Shown one piece after another: positions 14,738-22,345 of a stretch of 39,124 nt of DNA. The position numbers and the translations under genes were made by a program. Within the stretch, counting starts at the first letter, position 1. Every line of letters starts with the position of its first letter. The stretch comes from Clostridia bacterium (GTDB taxonomy: Bacteria; Bacillota; Clostridia; Christensenellales; Aristaeellaceae): positions 1-39,124 of the forward strand of contig JAFSNT010000174.1 of the NCBI GenBank assembly GCA_017443295.1, in the 5' to 3' direction. The notes beneath the pieces are model-generated. The model saw only the letters and a program-made list of their open reading frames with translations. It was not told the DNA's origin and made no database searches.

Positions 14738-14766
14738 TTGGCAGAATCGGACTTCCATTGTATAAT
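14738..14766 (+). promoter_or_regulatory. Promoter of the DtxR-type gene
   Basis: TTGGCA (14738-14743), a 17-base spacer and a perfect TATAAT (14761-14766). The start codon is 157 bases downstream, leaving a long leader. Confidence 0.7.
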
Positions 14767-14824
14767 AACGAGGCGACCGGTGCGCGGCCGAAGGCGTAGC
14801 GAAGCGTTCAGCGCGATCGGCCGT

Positions 14825-14854
14825 CTCGCCGCTTCCGAATGGAAAAGCGGCGAG
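14825..14854 (+). other. Stable leader hairpin upstream of the DtxR-type gene
   Basis: CTCGCCGCTT (14825-14834) pairs perfectly with AAGCGGCGAG (14845-14854) over a ten-base loop. Upstream in the same leader, CGGCCGA and TCGGCCG could form a second stem. No T-run follows, so it is not a simple terminator. Role unknown. Confidence 0.45.
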
Positions 14855-14922
14855 CGTATAAACTGATTGGAAGCGAATGCCGCCCCACCGAAAATGGCCC
14901 TGATTGCGGAAAGGAAAACCTC

Positions 14923-15684
14923 ATGAACATTCATGAATCAGCGGAAGATTATCTGGAAATGATCCTGATGCTGCGGGAAGAAAAGGGATACGCCCGCTCC
15001 GTCGATATTGCCGCAAAGCTCGGCGTCACCAGGCCATCCGTCAGCTTCGCCATGAAGAATCTGCGGGAGAACGGCTATATCACCATGAATCAGGAAAACT
15101 ATATCAGCCTGACGGAAACAGGCGACGCCATTGCTCGGCGGATCTATGACCGGCACAAAGTCTTGACCCGGTATCTCGTTCAACTGGGCGTTAATGAGCA
15201 AACTACCCGGAAGGACGCCTGCAAGATCGAGCACGATATTTCCGAAGAAACCTTTGCCGTCCTTCGCAGTCAGCTAAGGGAAGTATATCGAGAAGAAAAT
15301 CCTCTCTATTGCGGAACCCTTTTCTCCTCAGCTTGCCCTGATTCGTACCGTACCCGGTCTGAGCAAGAACCCCATGACCGCAATTCTGATTCTGTTACGG
15401 ATGTTCAGACGTTCGCAAAAGCTGTTCGAGCGCATTGGGGCATCGAAGCTTCCCTCCATCATGTCCTTGATGTTTCCTTCCATGAGGATGCTTCAAGAAT
15501 CCATAAAGATCATTCCGCAGACAATCTTGCTGTTATACGCCATTTTGCCTTGAACGCTTTATCTTTCCTGGACGTCGGAAAAAAGAATGTCAGTGCAAGA
15601 CGAAAACGCAAAATGTGCGGTAGAAATCCCCAACTCCTTTTGCTCGCTCTTGATAAAATTCTCTCTCCTAAGCCTGCTCCGTAA
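14923..15684 (+). CDS. DtxR/MntR-family metal-dependent regulator fused to transposase remnants
   Basis: The 253-residue frame is a mosaic. Residues 1-~118 are a DtxR/MntR-type regulator: HESAEDYLEMILML, winged helix with DIAAKLGVTRPSVSFAMKNL (~27-46), wing NGYITMNQE, and the metal/dimer helix region RHKVLTRYLVQLGV with EHDISEETF. That is close to the full length of the short Clostridial members (about 120-130 residues), so metal sensing may survive. From ~15275 the DNA matches an IS110-type transposase in another frame. From ~15395 the same frame continues as the C-terminus of an ISAs1-type transposase. The start has a GGAAAGGA box. It could read the GTTAG-N6-CTAAC operators, but that is inference. 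Confidence 0.7.
   Translation: MNIHESAEDYLEMILMLREEKGYARSVDIAAKLGVTRPSVSFAMKNLRENGYITMNQENYISLTETGDAIARRIYDRHKVLTRYLVQLGVNEQTTRKDACKIEHDISEETFAVLRSQLREVYREENPLYCGTLFSSACPDSYRTRSEQEPHDRNSDSVTDVQTFAKAVRAHWGIEASLHHVLDVSFHEDASRIHKDHSADNLAVIRHFALNALSFLDVGKKNVSARRKRKMCGRNPQLLLLALDKILSPKPAP
15275..15395 (+). mobile_element. Remnant of an IS110-family transposase
   Basis: Read in the +2 frame relative to the DtxR frame, this stretch gives a segment beginning YIEKKILSIAEPF and continuing with LIRTVPGLSKNPMTAI, the style of the C-terminal transposase_20 region of IS110-family enzymes. Both ends are cut: DtxR-like sequence before it, ISAs1-like sequence after it. It is about 40 codons, so only a fossil. 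The assignment is from motif memory. Confidence 0.5.
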
Positions 15685-15715
15685 CACTTTTGTAACTCAT
15701 GCGATTGCCATGGGC
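15395..15715 (+). mobile_element. Remnant of an ISAs1-family transposase (C-terminal part)
   Basis: The frame carries TDVQTFAKAVRAHWGIE, then SLHHVLDVSFHEDASRI and NLAVIRHFALNALSFL, the C-terminal signature of ISAs1-family DDE transposases. The N-terminal two thirds are missing. The stop is at 15682-15684, and the IS end probably lies within the next ~30 bases, where the sequence has no other function. It cannot move by itself. Confidence 0.75.
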
Positions 15716-15809
15716 AAACTTGCCAAAAGATGAATTGAAAAGAAGGAGAATCGCGGAGAATGAAGAAAATATGTATTTGGTCTTTATAACACGAGAGGAG
15801 AGAGTAAGC

Positions 15810-16412
15810 ATGGGCGTTTTTTCCAAATATCATCGGTTCCGGGAAGCGGGCGAACAGGCCAACGCGATCAACGTGGAGCGCTTCGGCCAGCCCGCCCGTT
15901 CCCTGTTCACCACCACCAAGGTGTTCTCCCTGCACCAGCAGACCAGCATCACGGATGAAAACGAGCAGGTGGTGTACCAGTCTTATTCCAAGTTCCTGTC
16001 CCTCCACGATAAAACCGACGTGACCGACGCTTCCGGGCGGCAGGTGGCCCACATCGAGCGCAAATTCTGGACCCTGCACGAACGTCACTTCGTCACCATG
16101 GGCGACGGAACGAAATTCGAGCTTTCCAACGAGCTTTGGCACATCGTCAAGGACGTGACCAACATCGAGGGCTTAGGCTGGCAGCTGCAGGGCAATATCG
16201 CGGGCCTGAACTTCCAGCTGTACGACGCGGACGGCAGCATCATCGCCGTCATCAGCCAGAAGCTGTTCTCCGTGCATGATAAATACTGCATCGACATCTA
16301 CCGCCCCGAGCTGGAGGAAACCGTGGTCGCCATCCTGGTGACCCTGCAGCATATGATGCGCGACCGGGCGAGCTCCGCCGCCGCTTCTTCTTCCTCCTCT
16401 TCCAGCAACTGA
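15810..16412 (+). CDS. LURP-one-related (LOR/tubby-like) protein
   Basis: 200 residues from the ATG at 15810, preceded by a GAGGAG box. A longer frame from 15699 reads through IS debris and is not credible. The protein is built of repeating beta-strands such as LFTTTKVFSLHQQTSITDE, YSKFLSLHDKTDVTD, IERKFWTLHERHFV and ISQKLFSVHDKY. This is the pattern of the LOR fold (PF04525), a 12-strand barrel around a central helix, related to tubby and scramblase proteins. Bacterial members are of unknown role, probably binding membrane lipids. The tail is a low-complexity run of Ala and Ser. No signal peptide is seen. Confidence 0.8.
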   Translation: MGVFSKYHRFREAGEQANAINVERFGQPARSLFTTTKVFSLHQQTSITDENEQVVYQSYSKFLSLHDKTDVTDASGRQVAHIERKFWTLHERHFVTMGDGTKFELSNELWHIVKDVTNIEGLGWQLQGNIAGLNFQLYDADGSIIAVISQKLFSVHDKYCIDIYRPELEETVVAILVTLQHMMRDRASSAAASSSSSSSN

Positions 16413-16566
16413 CTGGATTTAAATACCGGGAAAAGACAAAGGCTGGCAGGAAATCCGGCGGCTGTGAAAGAATAAAGATACGCTGTTTCCCCGCGTGGGG
16501 AAAACGCGAAAAAAAGAAGGAGCGCGCCGAAGTATTCCAAAAGAAGCTTCCCGACACGTAAAAGCG

Positions 16567-17679
16567 ATGGAAAAGAATTATAAGCTGCTGGTAATCAACC
16601 CCGGCTCCACCTCCACCAAGATCAGCCTTTTTGAAAACGAAAAGGAGCTGTTTCAAAAAAGCCAGTTCCATGACGCGCCGGTGCTGCTGCAGTTTTCCCA
16701 CGTCAACGGCCAGGTGCCCTTCCGGTACAAGGTCATTTTGGATATGCTCAAGCAGGAAGGGGTGGCCCCCTCCGAAATCGACGTGTTCGTGGGCCGGGGC
16801 GGCAGCGCGTGTACCCAGCCCAGCGGCGTGACCATCATCGACCAGAAGCTGTACGACGATACCGAAGCGGCTGTCGGCGGCAGCGAACACGCCGCCAAAT
16901 TGGGCGTGATGCTGGCCTGGAAATTCTCTCTGGCCTACAACCGCCCCGCCTACACCCTGAACCCTACCAACGTGGACGAATACTGCGATTACGCGCGGCT
17001 GACGGGCATTCGCGGGCTTTACCGCCAGGGCCATTCCCACGTGCTGAATCCCAAGGCGGTGGCGACGGCCCACGCCGAATCCATGGGAAAGCAGTATGAG
17101 GACTGCAATTTCATTGTGGCCCACATTGACGGCGGCGTTACCGTCAGCGCCCACGACCACGGCAAGATGATCGACGGCACCATGGGCGCGGACGGGGAAG
17201 GCCCCTTCGCCCCTACCCGCATCGGCAGCGTGCCGGTGCTGGCGCTACTGGACTATATCGAAGCCCACTCCACCGACGACGTGCGGCGCATGTGTTCCCG
17301 TTCCGGCGGCTTCGTCAGCCTGTTCGGCACCTCCAATTCCGATACCGTTCACGCGCTGGTGGCCCAGGGCGATAAAAAGGCCACCCTGGTTTGGAATACC
17401 ATGATTTACCAAATCTGCAAGCACATCGGGGCCATGAGCGCCGTGCTTTCCGGCAAGGTGGACGCCATTCTGCTCACCGGCGGCCTGATGCGCTTTGACG
17501 ATATCACCGTCGGCATCCGTCAGCGTGTCGGCTGGATCGCCCCCATTGCCGTTTATCCGGGGGAAATGGAGCAGGAGGCCATGGCTTACCCGGTACTCAA
17601 GGTGCTGCGGGGTCAGGCCACGGCCATGAAATACAGCGGGAAAAACGTGTGGCAGGGCTTTGAGGGCGTCACGTTCTGA
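16567..17679 (+). CDS. buk: Butyrate kinase
   Basis: 370 residues, close to the usual ~355-360 of butyrate kinases. It has the acetate/butyrate kinase start KLLVINPGSTSTKI (residues ~5-18), GRGG in the phosphate-binding region (~76), AHIDGGVTVSAHDHG (~190), DGEGPFAPTRIG and ILLTGGLM near the C-terminus. The enzyme interconverts butyrate plus ATP with butyryl phosphate. No phosphotransbutyrylase gene is next to it here, so butyrate or branched-acid use cannot be settled. The start at 16567 fits the family. A GTG at 16495 in frame would add an unusual basic extension. The ribosome binding site is weak. The stop codon overlaps the left end of a MITE-like element by one base. Confidence 0.9.
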   Translation: MEKNYKLLVINPGSTSTKISLFENEKELFQKSQFHDAPVLLQFSHVNGQVPFRYKVILDMLKQEGVAPSEIDVFVGRGGSACTQPSGVTIIDQKLYDDTEAAVGGSEHAAKLGVMLAWKFSLAYNRPAYTLNPTNVDEYCDYARLTGIRGLYRQGHSHVLNPKAVATAHAESMGKQYEDCNFIVAHIDGGVTVSAHDHGKMIDGTMGADGEGPFAPTRIGSVPVLALLDYIEAHSTDDVRRMCSRSGGFVSLFGTSNSDTVHALVAQGDKKATLVWNTMIYQICKHIGAMSAVLSGKVDAILLTGGLMRFDDITVGIRQRVGWIAPIAVYPGEMEQEAMAYPVLKVLRGQATAMKYSGKNVWQGFEGVTF

Positions 17680-17809
17680 TACTAAATCGCATCTAAAACG
17701 TTGAATCTATGGGCGCCTTTTTCGCGCTGGCGTTGCTTCGTTCCGGTCAGCTTAGCCAGAACGAAAAATTCATCCCATATCATTCAACGTTTTAGACTTG
17801 ATTTAGTAT
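17679..17809. mobile_element. 131-bp MITE-like element with 28-bp terminal inverted repeats
   Basis: The left end (from 17679) begins ATACTAAATC and reads CTAAAACGTTGAAT from 17693. The inverse of the right end (to 17809) gives the same 28 bases with three mismatches, and a few further bases near TGGG also pair. Inside, TTCGTTC and GAACGAA form a second stem. There is no open frame. Each end carries a TA, which would fit a TA target duplication as for IS630/mariner-type elements, though this is tentative. It also could terminate transcription after buk. Confidence 0.6.
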
Positions 17810-17871
17810 GAATTCTCGGATTCCTTCATGGGGAATCGTTCACAGCGATATCATTCCATACGCAAAAATAT

Positions 17872-17920
17872 GCCCCGCGGCGGTTCGGCAGGAGAAGCCG
17901 AATGGCCGCGAGGCTTTTTT
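17872..17920. terminator. Bidirectional terminator between buk and the PHP gene
   Basis: CGCGGC (17876-17881) pairs with GCCGCG (17905-17910) and TTCGGC (17884-17889) with GCCGAA (17897-17902). A T-run follows on the plus strand (17915-17920), and an A-run at 17862-17869 gives a T-rich tail on the minus strand. It serves the convergent genes on both sides. Confidence 0.75.
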
Positions 17921-17926
17921 GTTTCT

Positions 17927-18730
17927 TTACGGCTGACGGGGCTTGGACAGCATGTCCATCACGTCCAGGCCCGTGGTTTCGCCCTGCTCTCCGAGCCACA
18001 GGGCGGGCAGATCGGGGGAAATATTCTTCGTCCATTCCGGGAGCGGGACGGGGAGATGCAGGCCCATGGGCTTTCGGTTCAGAATCACGTCCACATAATC
18101 CTGAATGCAGGATAAGGGCTGATCCAGAACGACCCCGGCCAGATTTTCTTTTCGCATGAAGTCCGCGCAGTGGTTGTCCGACCCGGCGGTGACGGGCTTT
18201 CCGATGACCTGGGCGTACCGCATGGCCAAAATGTTCCAGTTCATTTCGTTGCCGCAATTGAAAACCTCCACGCCGTCGCACAGCTGGGCGGACAGGTAAA
18301 TGGTGTGGTTGTAGCTCCTGGCGCGGAAGGGATGGGCCTGCACCACGCACCCGCCCGCGGCGCGGATGATATCGTATTGCTGCTTCCGGGTCCAGCGCGG
18401 CATATCGGGATGCTCCATCATCCAGCTTTCATCCAGGCCGTAAATCAGGTATTCGTCGCCGTCCACGTTTTCTTCCCAGCCGAAGAATACGGGAAAGCCC
18501 CGCTTTTCGCCCTCGTTGCGCGCGTCCTCGTACCCCGAGCAGAAGCGGTGAATGAATTCCTTCCAGGGCAGGGCGCGGTCCACGCCGCAGTTTCCCCGGA
18601 AAAAATGATCCGTGATGATGATGCCCGCATAGCCCGCGTCCATATATTTCTGAATGTAATCCCTTCCGGGGGACCGGCCGCAGGCGCTTGCCTGATTGGT
18701 GTGCATGTGCGTTTCGTAGATGTACGGCAT
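17927..18730 (-). CDS. PHP-domain phosphoesterase
   Basis: 267 residues from the ATG at 18730, preceded by AAGGAGCC. PHP motifs are in order: ETHMHTNQASACGRS (residues ~5-19), IIITDHFF (~37), VQAHPFRAR (~132) and TAGSDNHCADF (~180). These bind two or three metal ions and hydrolyse phosphoesters, as in histidinol-phosphatase-like enzymes. It is cytosolic. It is the last gene of the minus-strand sugar-uptake block, 80 bases after a solute-binding protein, so it may dephosphorylate an incoming sugar derivative. Substrate unknown. Confidence 0.87.
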   Translation of the reverse strand: MPYIYETHMHTNQASACGRSPGRDYIQKYMDAGYAGIIITDHFFRGNCGVDRALPWKEFIHRFCSGYEDARNEGEKRGFPVFFGWEENVDGDEYLIYGLDESWMMEHPDMPRWTRKQQYDIIRAAGGCVVQAHPFRARSYNHTIYLSAQLCDGVEVFNCGNEMNWNILAMRYAQVIGKPVTAGSDNHCADFMRKENLAGVVLDQPLSCIQDYVDVILNRKPMGLHLPVPLPEWTKNISPDLPALWLGEQGETTGLDVMDMLSKPRQP

Positions 18731-18765
18731 GGGAGGCTCCTTTTGGGCTGTTATGTGTAAGAAGA

Positions 18766-18794
18766 GGCTGCCGGTACAGCGCATACCGGCAGCC
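18766..18794 (-). other. Intercistronic hairpin after the second solute-binding protein gene
   Basis: GGCTGCCGGTA (18766-18776) pairs perfectly with TACCGGCAGCC (18784-18794). On the minus strand it is followed by TCTTCTTAC, only weakly T-rich, so it probably acts as a partial terminator or mRNA 3' stabiliser before the PHP gene. Confidence 0.5.
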
Positions 18795-18809
18795 GGGGAA
18801 ACAGGGGAA

Positions 18810-20345
18810 TTACTTGAAGAACGCGTTGTTCAGATCGGCAATGACGGGTTCCCAGATCGCCTGGTTCTGGGTGAGGAAGCTGTTCCATTCGGCGGCCACG
18901 TCGGCGTCCTTGAGCAGGATGATGCGGGTGATTTCATCCTGGAAGTCCAGGGAGAACTGGGACTTGGCGTCGCTGGCGAAGAACTCGTAGTCGTAATCCA
19001 GGGGGATGATGTAGCCCCGTTCCTTGGCGGCGTAGACCGCTTTGATCTGATCCACCACCAGTTTTTCGTTGGAGGGGTTGACGAAGGAATAGTCGTCCGG
19101 CAGGATGCCCAGGGAACGGAAGATATTGTAGCTGTTGTACAGGTCAGGGGTGGAGGGATAGTTGCCGTTGGCGTCCTTTTCGGTCAGCATCTTCACGTCG
19201 CCGTTTTCATCGTATTCCCAGGTTTCGCCGGGCACGCCCACCACCACGGTCAGCTGGCCGTCCTGGGTGCAGGCCCAGTTCATGATGGTCAGAAGCCTCT
19301 CCAGCTTTTCTTCGGAAATGTCGGGGCTGAAGAAGGTGGCGCTCCAGTAGTTGGCCGCTTCGTTGGTATGGGCCACACCGTCGTCCGTCGCCATGGCGGC
19401 CACGCCGATGCACTCGTCGGAATTGAGGCCGGTGCTGGAATCGAAGGTGACTTTGTAGCCGTGATAGGAGGAAATGGCGCCGTTGTGCATCATGCAGGCG
19501 GCGATGCCGGAGGTGAACTTGTTGGTGGTATCGGAAATGGCGTTGAGGTAGAAGTCCGGGTCCACGATGCCCTTTTCATACCAATCCTTGCCGAAGCTGA
19601 TCCAGTCGATCACCTTGGGATCGGAGGCCGCCAGCTTGTATGTTCCGTCCGCTTTCATGAAGGCGTCATAGTCCACTTCGGCGAACTGCATCAGGAAGTT
19701 GGAATAGTAGTCCGGGTCGGTGCTGAAGCCGATGGTGGCGCCGTTGCCGGCCAGGTCCTTTTCAACCGCGCCCTTGCACAGCGCTTCGATCTGGGACAGG
19801 GTAACGGTATCGCCGAAGGGTTCCATGCCGAGCTTTTCCACCCAGTCCTTGCGGTAATACAGGGTCTGGTTGCTCACCACGGTCTGCATGCCGCTGAAAC
19901 GGGCGAAGGTGGCGTGGGGGATGGCGTACATCACGCCGTCGATGTGCAGCTTATCGTACAGGCCGCTGACCTTCACCATCTGGTACAGGTCGGGATATTT
20001 TTCTTCCCAGCCCTCCGGCAGCGCGCCCAGCAGGCCCTGCTCGGCGTAGGTGGCGTATTCCTGATAATCGAAATTGCGCCAGGACACGATGTCCGGCATG
20101 GTGCCGCCGTTGATCCAGGTGCGGATCTTTTCGCTCTGGCTGTCCTTGGAAACGGGATACACCTCATAGTCGAAATTGAACATTTCGGAGATGTACTTGT
20201 ACATGCCGTCGCTGTTGTAGTCCATGGAGGAATTGGAGTGGGTGGAGTTGATGGTGAAGGAGATATGCTCGTCGTATTCCGCCAAAGCGGACACGCACGG
20301 CACCACCATCAGGAGCGCGAGGAACAGAGCCAGCCATTTTTTCAT
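18810..20345 (-). CDS. ABC sugar transporter, extracellular solute-binding protein (Lpl/Ytc type), copy 2
   Basis: 511 residues from the ATG at 20345 (AAAGGGG box). A signal peptide, MKKWLALFLALLMVVPCVSALA, is followed by mature sequence beginning EYDEH. The cleavage site looks like signal peptidase I. The Cys is in VVPC, a poor lipobox, so lipid anchoring is doubtful. The body is the ~500-residue group 1 solute-binding fold with INGGTMPDIVSWRNFD, YYRKDWVEKLGMEPF and the C-terminal hinge region. It captures oligosaccharides for the permeases encoded just upstream. Ligand unknown. Reading frames on the opposite strand here are shadows. Confidence 0.9.
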   Translation of the reverse strand: MKKWLALFLALLMVVPCVSALAEYDEHISFTINSTHSNSSMDYNSDGMYKYISEMFNFDYEVYPVSKDSQSEKIRTWINGGTMPDIVSWRNFDYQEYATYAEQGLLGALPEGWEEKYPDLYQMVKVSGLYDKLHIDGVMYAIPHATFARFSGMQTVVSNQTLYYRKDWVEKLGMEPFGDTVTLSQIEALCKGAVEKDLAGNGATIGFSTDPDYYSNFLMQFAEVDYDAFMKADGTYKLAASDPKVIDWISFGKDWYEKGIVDPDFYLNAISDTTNKFTSGIAACMMHNGAISSYHGYKVTFDSSTGLNSDECIGVAAMATDDGVAHTNEAANYWSATFFSPDISEEKLERLLTIMNWACTQDGQLTVVVGVPGETWEYDENGDVKMLTEKDANGNYPSTPDLYNSYNIFRSLGILPDDYSFVNPSNEKLVVDQIKAVYAAKERGYIIPLDYDYEFFASDAKSQFSLDFQDEITRIILLKDADVAAEWNSFLTQNQAIWEPVIADLNNAFFK

Positions 20346-20398
20346 GAGAGTAACCCCTTTCCAAATGATATATTTCCAACGGCTTGCCTGCCGCCGGT

Positions 20399-21301
20399 TT
20401 ACATTTTTACGGAGCCAACCATGACCCCTTTGACGAAATACTTTTGCAGGAAGGGATAGAAGCACATGATGGGCACCATGGCCATCATGACGGCGGCCAT
20501 CTTGACCCCCTGGGAGAACACGTCCAGATCGGCTTCCCCGGTGGATACGTCCGCCGCGGCGGAGGCCTCCGCCACGATGGAGCGAAGCACGGTCTGCAGC
20601 GTCATTTTGCTTGCGGAGTTGATGAGCAGCATGCTCCAGAACCATTCGTTCCAGTACGCCACGGCAGTGAACAGGGTAAAGGTGGCCAGCAGCGGCCCTT
20701 GCAGCGGCAGCATCACGCGGAAGAAAATAATCAGGTCGTTGGCCCCGTCGATTTTCGCCGCGTCCTCCAGGTCGATGGGCGTCTGCTCGAAGCCGCTTTT
20801 CAGGATGACGATGTTGTAGGTGGAAACGCCCACGAACAGGATGATGCCCCACCGGGAATCAATCAGCTTCAGCGCCTTCATTTGCAGGTAAGTGGGGATC
20901 ATGCCGCCGGAAAAGAACATGGTGAACATCATGAGCAAAAAGATCAGCTTTTTGCCCGGGAATTTCCGCGAGAAGGCGTAGGCCATCATGACGGAAGCCG
21001 CCATGCTCAGCACGGTGCCGGAGGTCGTGATCATGATCGTATTCTGAAAGCCGACGCCCAACTGCCCCTTGTCGATCAGGTATTGATAGTTTTTGAGGGA
21101 AAATTCCGCCGGGTACAGGGAAACGGGATGCAGGGCGTAGGCTCGGTTGGTTTCCAGGGAAATCACCACGGCGTTATAGAAGGGCAGCAGGATCAGCAGC
21201 GCCGTCAGCGTGAGGACGATGAAGACGGCGTAATCCCCTCCGCTCCATTTTTTCCGCTTCGGTTTGTCGCTGAGGGCCTTTTGCTGCACGGAAGTTTGCA
21301 T
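20399..21301 (-). CDS. ABC sugar permease, LplC/YtcP type, copy 2
   Basis: 300 residues, six transmembrane segments. The cytoplasmic EAA loop that docks the ATPase reads EDAAKIDGANDLIIFFRVMLPL (residues ~187-208). The C-terminus YPFLQKYFVKGVMVGSVK is the typical end of LplC-like permeases. It pairs with the LplB-type subunit encoded 18 bases upstream and with the solute-binding protein downstream. No ATPase gene is in the window, so a shared MsmX-like ATPase must energise it. Confidence 0.92.
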   Translation of the reverse strand: MQTSVQQKALSDKPKRKKWSGGDYAVFIVLTLTALLILLPFYNAVVISLETNRAYALHPVSLYPAEFSLKNYQYLIDKGQLGVGFQNTIMITTSGTVLSMAASVMMAYAFSRKFPGKKLIFLLMMFTMFFSGGMIPTYLQMKALKLIDSRWGIILFVGVSTYNIVILKSGFEQTPIDLEDAAKIDGANDLIIFFRVMLPLQGPLLATFTLFTAVAYWNEWFWSMLLINSASKMTLQTVLRSIVAEASAAADVSTGEADLDVFSQGVKMAAVMMAMVPIMCFYPFLQKYFVKGVMVGSVKM

Positions 21302-21319
21302 CTTTTCTCCTCCTTCCCG

Positions 21320-22240
21320 TCAGCCCAGCAGGCCGTTGCCGCCCAAAAGCTTGATGATATAATTGGCGCTGACCAGCATGATCAGGTTGATGACGGATTT
21401 GAACATGCCCACCGCCGTGGAGAAGCCGTAGCTGGGAACGGCGTTAAAGGTGATGCTGTAAATATACGTATCCAGGATCTCGCTCACGCCCTTCACGCTG
21501 GCGTTCTGCATATAGAAGATTTGCTCGAAGCCGGAATTCATGACGCGGCCGACCTGGAGAATGAACAGTGTGATGATGGTGGCGCGGATGCAGGGCAGCG
21601 TCACGTGCCACACCTGCTGCAGGCGCCCCGCGCCGTCCATGGTGGCGGCCTCGTAGAGGGTGGGGTCCACCGCCGTGATCGCCGCGATATAGATGATGGA
21701 ACTCCAGCCCATTTCTTTCAGGTTATGGGTGAAGTACAGCAGCGGACGGAACAGCGCCGCGTTGGACAGAAAGCTGATCCTGTCGCCGCCCGTGGAGGCG
21801 ATGATGGTGTTGATCATGCCGTTGTTGGCGAAGAAATTGGAGATGATGGCGGATACCACCACCCAGGACAGGAAATGGGGAAAGGTGTACACGGTCTGAT
21901 AGATCCGCTTCATCTTCGTGCCCCGCATTTCATTGATGAGCAGCGCCAGCAGAATGGGAACGGGGAACTGGAACAGCAGCCTGGAAAAATTGATTTCCAG
22001 GGTGTTGCGGATGGCCGTCACGGCGGCGGGCGTGGTGAAAATGCGCTGGAAGTTCGCCATGCCCACCCATTGGCTGCCCCAGATGCCCAGCTTGGCGTTG
22101 TATTTCTTGAACGCCAGCACCAGCCCGCTCATGGGCGCGTAATGGAACACGGCGAAATAGACGATGCCGGGGATCAGCAGAAGATAAATATACCGAGCCT
22201 GCCAGATGGAGATGCCAAGGCGGCGCAATCGTTTGGACAT
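21320..22240 (-). CDS. ABC sugar permease, LplB type, copy 2
   Basis: 306 residues, six transmembrane segments. The N-terminal YLLLIPGIVYFAVFHYAPM signature is that of LplB/YtcA-like permeases, and the EAA loop is YEAATMDGAGRLQQVWHVTLP (residues ~200-220). A GGAAGGAGG-like box lies upstream of the start. It is translated with the LplC-type gene 18 bases downstream. Confidence 0.92.
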   Translation of the reverse strand: MSKRLRRLGISIWQARYIYLLLIPGIVYFAVFHYAPMSGLVLAFKKYNAKLGIWGSQWVGMANFQRIFTTPAAVTAIRNTLEINFSRLLFQFPVPILLALLINEMRGTKMKRIYQTVYTFPHFLSWVVVSAIISNFFANNGMINTIIASTGGDRISFLSNAALFRPLLYFTHNLKEMGWSSIIYIAAITAVDPTLYEAATMDGAGRLQQVWHVTLPCIRATIITLFILQVGRVMNSGFEQIFYMQNASVKGVSEILDTYIYSITFNAVPSYGFSTAVGMFKSVINLIMLVSANYIIKLLGGNGLLG

Positions 22241-22256
22241 GGCCGCTTCCTCCTTC

Positions 22257-22332
22257 CCGGGAACAGCGCCCGCAGGGGCGTTCCCGGCTGAAATGAGCGC
22301 TGCCAGAGGAGAGGGGAGAACCCTCTCCTCTG
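22257..22332 (-). other. Two intercistronic hairpins between solute-binding protein and permease genes
   Basis: CCGGGAAC (22257-22264) pairs with GTTCCCGG (22280-22287), with an inner GCCC/GGGC stem. CAGAGGAGAGGG (22304-22315) pairs with CCCTCTCCTCTG (22321-22332). No T-runs follow on the minus strand. Such pairs after a solute-binding protein gene usually protect its mRNA and lower downstream permease expression. Confidence 0.55.
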
Positions 22333-22345
22333 ACGGTTGCGGGTG

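Noticed and set aside
15699..15809. N-terminal extension of the LURP-one-like protein
   Set aside because: It reads through the debris after the ISAs1 remnant. The ATG at 15810 has the ribosome binding site and matches the start of the fold.
18720..20459. A 579-codon plus-strand frame opposite the second solute-binding protein gene
   Set aside because: It lies antisense to a gene with clear signal peptide, ribosome binding site and family motifs. The frame is a by-product of GC-rich third positions and is full of Val, Gly and His with no domain pattern.
20384..22291. A 635-codon plus-strand frame opposite the permease genes
   Set aside because: Antisense shadow of two LplB/LplC permeases. 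It has extreme His, Gln and Asp content and no ribosome binding site.
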